DNA of 37,613 nucleotides from an uncultured Clostridia bacterium (GTDB lineage Bacteria; Bacillota; Clostridia; UMGS1810). A model generated the notes under the pieces. It worked only from the letters and a program-made list of their open reading frames with translations, did not search any database and was not told the DNA's origin. The DNA is taken from assembly GCA_934454585.1 (NCBI GenBank), contig CAKSFP010000027.1:1-37613 (forward strand), in the 5' to 3' direction. Shown in pieces: positions 32,804 to 37,613 of the stretch. How positions within the stretch are numbered: position 1 is the stretch's first letter; each line of letters opens with the position of its first letter. The translations under genes and the position numbers were made by a program.

Positions 32804-32835
32804 TAAAGGCAGCCGCACTTGAGCAGCTGCCTTTA
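32804..32835 (+). terminator. Terminator-like hairpin after the binding-protein gene
   Basis: TAAAGGCAGC (32804-32813) pairs exactly with GCTGCCTTTA (32826-32835). The T tract is short, so termination may be partial. The regulator gene has its own promoter 50 bp further on. Confidence 0.6.
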
Positions 32836-32884
32836 TAACGCAAAGTGTTTTTACATATTCATTCTTTTTTAGAAAAATCATTCA

Positions 32885-32913
32885 TTGACTAACCGTCGAA
32901 AAAGCGATATACT
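32885..32913 (+). promoter_or_regulatory. Promoter of the AraC-type regulator gene
   Basis: TTGACT (32885-32890) and TATACT (32908-32913) are separated by 17 bp, 43 bp before the start codon. Near-consensus boxes suggest constitutive low-level expression of the sensor. Confidence 0.7.
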
Positions 32914-32955
32914 AAAACTGACTCAAAGTTATTTTCATCGGTTTTGGAGGAAATC

Positions 32956-34935
32956 ATGCACAAAACAACGAGGAATAAATTTATATTCAGAAACTCAAGA
33001 GTGACTAAAGAGAAGAAAAAATTCACACTCTTTTTCGTTTGGCTTTTATCATATGTTCTCATACTCCTCATCCCCATAATTTCGTTTCTGGGAGGGATAT
33101 ATGCATATGAAAAGAATTACAGCAGGCACATAGACCAGTTTCACTCATCTCTGGTGAGCGCAACAACCTCCGGAATCAGAGAAATCCTCATTGACATAAA
33201 CGAACTGCGCTCCATGCTTCTGCTGCACAATTCAAACATAGCCGAAGTGCTATCAATAGACCGTTCAAATATGTACTATGGTTCAAAAGGGGTTATAAAC
33301 TTTGTCTCCGACCTGGCAGTGTACAAAACATATAAGAGCAACATAGATTTTATGTTCGTGTACATAGAGGAGACGGACATCGTCATTCATGAAACCGGCG
33401 CCTACGATTCACGCTATTTTTACAACATATATTTCAGCGGCACCGTTCCGTATGAGGAATGGAAAGAACAGCTTTGCCAGAGCAACCGCAGCAACGGCAA
33501 ATACTATTCTACCCAGGTAAGAATCAACGACAATGTGCGAAATACCGTGTGTTTCGGTCAATATCTGTCGCCGTCGTCGCTGATAAACAGTCCCCTGCAC
33601 TCAAGCCTGTTTATCATGGTTGACGAGGAGAATTTTTTTCGCAGCATCGATGTCGGCATAGATTACTGTGACACATATGTTTTTGATTCACGCGGCAACA
33701 CCTTGCTGTACAATCTCAAGACAGGCAATCCGATTATCCCGAAAAATCTGCGTGAATTAACATCCCTGGTGCACAATGCGTCGCTGAAGATGCAAAACCT
33801 GAGTTTCCAGACAACGGAGATGACCGTGGCGCTTTTAATTCCGACGAAGCTGCTCAACGACGGACTGATATCGTCGCGAATGATTGTGATAGGTCTGGCA
33901 GCAATATGTCTCGCTCTTGCCGCTCTGCTGATAACTTATTTTATGAAAAAGAATTACTCGCCGCTCGACTCCATAATGATGGGACTGAACATTCCAAAAA
34001 GCGACAGCCGATCGGAAATAGATTTGCTGAGCGAGCGCATAAAACAACTCTTTACAAGCAACACGGCGCTCTCGGACACCATAAGCGCGCAAAGTTCATT
34101 GCTGCGCGATCTCACCCTGACGCAGCTGCTCGGGGGCAATCACGGTTCTGCGGTCAATCTGTCGGGCGAGAATGACTATCTCTCCGAATTCATTCACAAG
34201 AATTTCGCCGTAGTGATTTTCTCGTGGGGCGCTCTCGACAATATGTTTGACGACCCCACAATCAGCAACGAAGAAAAGCTCAACGAGATATACTTTATCA
34301 TAAAAAACATATTTGAGGAACTGTTTACGGACGAAAATTCTCTCGCACGGGTCGTGTCATACGAAGGAAAGCCGGTGTGCATAATAAACACCGACGGCGA
34401 AAATGATATACACGAAAAAGCTGCCTACGGATGCGAATTTATTGAGGAAAACTTTTTTGTCGAGATTAATTTCTCATTCTCGGCTTACTACGATTCCATC
34501 GAAAAACTGTCCGACGCATTTTCCGAGGCAAAACAGAGCATAAAGAGGAAAAAATTCTATGACACGGCACTTCTGATGTCTGCCGACACCATAGATGACA
34601 GCGAACAGCCACCAGCCTCTCTCTCGGAAAAAACGCTTAAATATGTACTGGAAAACTACGCCGACCCCGGATTGGGCGTCAACACCATAGCGGCACATTT
34701 TGCCGTGTCGTCTTTCTATCTCTCAAAGGTTTTCAAGGCGTCATACAAACACACGCTCGTAGACTTCATTCATGAATACCGTCTTGAAAAAGCCAAAGAA
34801 CTGATAAAGACGAATCAATATTCATTTGCGGAGATCTCCGAAATACTCGGCTACAACCACATCCGTACATTCAACCGTGTGTTTAAGAAATACATCGGAG
34901 CAACACCCTCCGAATACAAAAAATCCATCACATAA
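32956..34935 (+). CDS. Membrane-bound AraC-family transcriptional regulator (YesS/RhgR-like)
   Basis: This 659-residue one-component sensor has a first transmembrane helix at about 24-46 (LFFVWLLSYVLILLIPIISF), an extracellular sensor region of about 250 residues with Cache-like composition, and a second helix at about 308-330 (IVIGLAAICLALAALLITYF). A cytoplasmic linker leads to a C-terminal AraC double HTH at about 560-655 (NTIAAHFAVSSFYLSKVFK; EISEILGYNHIRTFNRVFKK). In Bacillus, YesS/RhgR-type proteins of this layout control rhamnogalacturonan genes. GGAGG ends 5 bases before ATG 32956. It probably senses a pectin oligosaccharide, directly or via the lipoprotein, and activates the divergent promoters. 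Confidence 0.88.
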   Translation: MHKTTRNKFIFRNSRVTKEKKKFTLFFVWLLSYVLILLIPIISFLGGIYAYEKNYSRHIDQFHSSLVSATTSGIREILIDINELRSMLLLHNSNIAEVLSIDRSNMYYGSKGVINFVSDLAVYKTYKSNIDFMFVYIEETDIVIHETGAYDSRYFYNIYFSGTVPYEEWKEQLCQSNRSNGKYYSTQVRINDNVRNTVCFGQYLSPSSLINSPLHSSLFIMVDEENFFRSIDVGIDYCDTYVFDSRGNTLLYNLKTGNPIIPKNLRELTSLVHNASLKMQNLSFQTTEMTVALLIPTKLLNDGLISSRMIVIGLAAICLALAALLITYFMKKNYSPLDSIMMGLNIPKSDSRSEIDLLSERIKQLFTSNTALSDTISAQSSLLRDLTLTQLLGGNHGSAVNLSGENDYLSEFIHKNFAVVIFSWGALDNMFDDPTISNEEKLNEIYFIIKNIFEELFTDENSLARVVSYEGKPVCIINTDGENDIHEKAAYGCEFIEENFFVEINFSFSAYYDSIEKLSDAFSEAKQSIKRKKFYDTALLMSADTIDDSEQPPASLSEKTLKYVLENYADPGLGVNTIAAHFAVSSFYLSKVFKASYKHTLVDFIHEYRLEKAKELIKTNQYSFAEISEILGYNHIRTFNRVFKKYIGATPSEYKKSIT

Positions 34936-34940
34936 AAATT

Positions 34941-34985
34941 AAAAAATCACCGCGGCAGAAACCAAATCTGCTGCGGTGATTTTTA
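34941..34985. terminator. Bidirectional terminator between the regulator and GH92 genes
   Basis: ATCACCGC and GCAG (34946-34958) pair with CTGC and GCGGTGAT (34968-34980). The stem is flanked by A5 on the left and T5 on the right. It serves both converging genes. Confidence 0.85.
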
Positions 34986-34991
34986 TTATCA

Positions 34992-37037
34992 TTATTTTTT
35001 CATATAAAACTCCAATTTGCCGCCATTCATCATCTCTCTCACAGTCATACTCATATCGCGGAGCACCGTGCCGTTTAACACGGCTTTTTCAACATGCTCT
35101 CCGCTGCCGCATACCTTTATTTCAAACAGATTTCCGCTTGAGAGATACATCTTTGCCAATTTCACGCTCGGTATTCCGATAAGAATTTTGTCCTGACCCG
35201 ACACCGGGAATATCCCGAGTGTGCTCCACACAAACCACGATGAGAGCGCGCCGGTGTCATTGTTTCCCGGAATGCCTCCGCGCCCATCGTTAAACATATA
35301 TTTTTTTATTGCACTCACTATCTCGCAAGTTCTGTCGTGTCTGCCGGCATAATTATATACATAGGGCGACTCCATGTCATGCTCATTGTTAATCCCGTCA
35401 AACCTGTGCAGCAAAAGCGCATTGTGATATTCAGCTTCTATATCCGTACACTGCTCCACAGGCGCCTTGCCGTATCCGAAAAAGCTGTCTGCCAGGCGGA
35501 CAAAATTTTCACATCCGCCGCAAAGCCGTATTCTCTCTGCCATGTCGGGCAACAGCCTGAACGAATAATTCCAACTGTCTCCCTCATAACACTCGCCGTG
35601 CTTCAAAAGTCCTTTGTCATCAAAAGCCTCTGCAAAGCGTTTTGCTATGCTCTCAAAATTTTTTGCCTGTTTCACATCGCCGATATCCTTTGCGGCGTCT
35701 GCCGCGGCACGGCACGCCGATGTCACATCCAGAACATGAGTATATCTCCCCTCCGAGAGCATTTTTTCAAACTCATTCTGCGGATCGCTGCCAAGCTCGA
35801 GTTTAGCCGTACCGACAACATCCTCCGCACCGCAAAGACCGCGCAAATATGCGTCTGCCACAGTGTATGTTCCGAGCATTTTTGCCTGGGTTTCAAAGCA
35901 GTCCACATATTCATGCGCACATTGCAGCAGCGCTATTGGTACCTTTGAACACCTCTTTGCCGTGTCGCAAATTGTCTTTTGTATTCCGCGCCCCTCATCG
36001 GCAAACAGCGTATACACAAGCGGCAGTTGTGTTTTATACAAATCCCACAAGGTAGCAAAATCGGTATATCCGTTTTCGCATTTTGCAGGTTTTATGATGC
36101 TGTGATAGAAATTTGAATAAAACATTTTCTTCGTCGTATCGTCCGCATCTATCTCTATCCTGCCGAGATATTTCTCCCACAGGAGAGACGCGTTTTTACG
36201 AACTGTGTCAAAGTTTTCTTTCCTCTCGGCAAGTCTTTTCGCCTCGGCAGCGCTCTTTTGCGAAACCGCAACCCTCAGCACACATTCTCCATTAACGCAG
36301 AAAAAGCCACCGTATCTTTCCGAAACATTATCTTTGTGCAATTCTTTGCAGTCACAGGGTTTATAGTCATCAAACAAAGAAGCCGTTTTAACCGCACCGT
36401 CACACACGGCATAAAAATACATCCTGATTCCGTGCAATATGACGCTTGCAGAGATTGCCCTGTCCGATTCCGCTCTGATATGCGCGTCCCTCGCAAGAGC
36501 ATATGTACCGTCGCCCAGCGAGCGATTGAGTCCGTCATTCGAAAAATCTATAAGCAGCTTCCCCTCGCCGTCAAATGAATACCTGTGATACGCAGCATAT
36601 TCATCAACAGTGATTTCCGCCTTTATCTTGCTTTGTGCAAGAGTTGCGCAATAATATCCCGGTTCGCCTTCTTCATTTATGATTTCTTCTGAAATCTCAC
36701 GCAAGTCGCCGTACAGCGGTGTTACCGGCGCATAATTATAATACACCCTTATCTCACCCGTGCCGGTTTGATGCATATGCGAAAAACCCTTCGCCTTCGC
36801 AGCAAATTTCTCTGTTTTTCCGCCGTAGTTTACCTTGTGATTTCCGTATCCGGCGGGATAACCGCCTGTGTAAAGACCGCAAGACATTTTTCCAAACGGG
36901 ATTGATGCGTGAGGATTGGTGTTTCCGCACTGCCCGTTGAGGAAAAACCATGTCGCTGCAATTCCCTCGGGCTTCGGCAAGTCTGTTTCTCCGTTTCCGT
37001 AAAATACATCTGCATAGCGCACTATGCTTTTATACAT
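34992..37037 (-). CDS. GH92 family glycosidase (alpha-mannosidase-like), cytoplasmic
   Basis: GH92 enzymes are calcium-dependent exo-alpha-mannosidases. This 681-residue protein has the N-terminal beta-sandwich with GFSHMHQTGTG, then the (alpha/alpha)6 barrel with YTDFATLWDLYKTQLPL, FDGINNEHDMESPYVYNYAG (the Glu after NN is the likely acid) and GGIPGNNDTGALSSWFVWST near the C-terminus, where many members have GNDD or GNED. There is no signal peptide, although most characterised GH92 enzymes are exported. GGGAGGAACACAGAT precedes the ATG at 37037; the upstream ATG at 37121 is rejected. It has its own promoter and converges on the regulator gene. Mannose is not a usual pectin sugar, so its substrate here is uncertain. 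Confidence 0.85.
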   Translation of the reverse strand: MYKSIVRYADVFYGNGETDLPKPEGIAATWFFLNGQCGNTNPHASIPFGKMSCGLYTGGYPAGYGNHKVNYGGKTEKFAAKAKGFSHMHQTGTGEIRVYYNYAPVTPLYGDLREISEEIINEEGEPGYYCATLAQSKIKAEITVDEYAAYHRYSFDGEGKLLIDFSNDGLNRSLGDGTYALARDAHIRAESDRAISASVILHGIRMYFYAVCDGAVKTASLFDDYKPCDCKELHKDNVSERYGGFFCVNGECVLRVAVSQKSAAEAKRLAERKENFDTVRKNASLLWEKYLGRIEIDADDTTKKMFYSNFYHSIIKPAKCENGYTDFATLWDLYKTQLPLVYTLFADEGRGIQKTICDTAKRCSKVPIALLQCAHEYVDCFETQAKMLGTYTVADAYLRGLCGAEDVVGTAKLELGSDPQNEFEKMLSEGRYTHVLDVTSACRAAADAAKDIGDVKQAKNFESIAKRFAEAFDDKGLLKHGECYEGDSWNYSFRLLPDMAERIRLCGGCENFVRLADSFFGYGKAPVEQCTDIEAEYHNALLLHRFDGINNEHDMESPYVYNYAGRHDRTCEIVSAIKKYMFNDGRGGIPGNNDTGALSSWFVWSTLGIFPVSGQDKILIGIPSVKLAKMYLSSGNLFEIKVCGSGEHVEKAVLNGTVLRDMSMTVREMMNGGKLEFYMKK

Positions 37038-37074
37038 ATCTGTGTTCCTCCCTATTGTTCGTATTGCTATTTTT

Positions 37075-37102
37075 ATTTTAGCACATCCGTCGGCAGTTGT
37101 AA
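37075..37102 (-). promoter_or_regulatory. Promoter of the GH92 gene
   Basis: On the minus strand TTACAA (37102-37097) and TAAAAT (37080-37075) are separated by 16 bp, with TGC giving an extended -10. The start codon is 38 bp downstream. 37103-37231 shows no gene. Confidence 0.55.
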
Positions 37103-37231
37103 TTACACAGAAATGCAACATTTATGGACAAAATATCAACCCCGGAGGATTTATTGCCCTCGAAAAGCAAATTACCTTCACGGCTTGTCAATGTTCAAAC
37201 CGTAACCTCAATACCGCAATAAGTCTGTTTC

Positions 37232-37475
37232 GTCTGTTCAGTCTGCCCGAGTCAACACAAAATCAATTTTTTAAGCAGAATTCTATCACAAATTTTGCAC
37301 ACCCGATTTACATCAGGCTCTCAATAATTTGTGTATATCTTTTTGCAATGTCTTTTGGACTTACGACAAATTTTCAAAATTCAAAACCTCTGCAACTCGC
37401 ATCATCACTCGGTTTTTCGGTCGTTTTTATATGTGGGATCAAAAAATTGCATTTTCCGACACTGTTTTCGGATAT
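37232..37475. repeat. 244-bp direct repeat, right copy
   Basis: This matches 3472-3715 in the same orientation, ungapped, with about eight substitutions. The similarity begins and ends abruptly on both sides (GTCTGTTCAG at the start, TTCGGATAT at the end). No coding start is seen in it. Confidence 0.85.
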
Positions 37476-37516
37476 AATTTTCATTAAAAATTTTGCTAAA
37501 AATCCGGTGTTTCATA

Positions 37517-37545
37517 TTGCTTTTTGATCGTATTTATGTTACAAT
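37517..37545 (+). promoter_or_regulatory. Promoter of the gene at the right edge
   Basis: TTGCTT (37517-37522) and TACAAT (37540-37545) are separated by 17 bp, with TGT as an extended -10. It lies 33 bp before the start codon. Confidence 0.55.
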
Positions 37546-37578
37546 GTTGTCAGTAATAATTCAGAGGTGAATATCTAT

Positions 37579-37613
37579 ATGGAAAACACGCTTGCAAAAG
37601 ATACCGCATTGAC
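37579..37613 (+). CDS. Start of a gene cut by the window edge
   Basis: ATG at 37579 follows CAGAGGTG with 8-base spacing and a promoter upstream. Only MENTLAKDTAL is visible, which is too short to identify. Confidence 0.6.
   Translation, partial: MENTLAKDTAL

Noticed and set aside
37090..37110. AraC-type site upstream of GH92 (GGCAGTTG ... ACACAG)
   Set aside because: It resembles one half of the operon repeats but in the opposite orientation and overlapping the -35, and there is no second repeat at 21 bp. Too weak to call.
37038..37121. N-terminal extension of GH92 to 37121
   Set aside because: It would run through the predicted promoter, and the ATG at 37037 has a good ribosome site and matches the family start.

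Overview
The window looks like the chromosome of an anaerobic gut- or rumen-type Clostridia bacterium. The reasons are Gram-positive style signals (AGGAGG ribosome sites, TTGACA/TATAAT promoters), S-layer homology (SLH) anchored exoproteins, a lipoprotein-dependent sugar importer of the LplB/YtcP type, and membrane-bound AraC regulators. SLH-anchored modular proteins combined with pectin enzymes recall pectin specialists such as Monoglobus. That affiliation is inference only.

Left flank, 1 to about 7.7 kb: an AT-rich, partly decayed accessory region. It holds an IS3-type transposase remnant fused to the remnant of an SLH exoprotein gene, two intact AAA+ ATPases of the AAA_14/DUF4143 type and one truncated copy, an intact hipBA toxin-antitoxin pair with a clear promoter and operator, a broken RelE/ParE-type toxin, a small unknown protein present as one intact and one partial copy, and a promoter-terminator unit at 3196-3395 that contains no ORF. 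Both intact ATPase promoters carry evenly spaced 33-bp repeat arrays.

Centre and right, 7.7 to 37.1 kb: a carbohydrate-utilisation locus aimed at pectin, most likely rhamnogalacturonan or galacturonan. One leftward transcription unit of about 23 kb runs ytcP-like permease, lplB-like permease, double SGNH esterase, GH105 hydrolase, PL2-like pectate lyase, SLH protein, 1950-residue SLH/Ig/LamG-like protein, GH2 enzyme, YgjV-like membrane protein, then a terminator. Rightward from the same control region run the solute-binding lipoprotein and, from its own promoter, a membrane AraC-type regulator. A convergent GH92 gene closes the locus.

A coherent model is as follows. Secreted lyase and esterases trim acetylated pectin at the cell surface. 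SLH proteins hold binding modules on the S-layer. The binding protein and two permeases import unsaturated oligogalacturonides, with the ATPase subunit encoded elsewhere. GH105, GH2 and GH92 finish them in the cytoplasm. The AraC protein probably senses the sugar outside and activates the divergent promoters; two direct repeats 21 bp apart fit its binding site.

A 244-bp near-identical direct repeat occurs at 3472-3715 and 37232-37475. It brackets the ATPase/TA genes and the whole pectin locus. The last 35 bases begin another gene.
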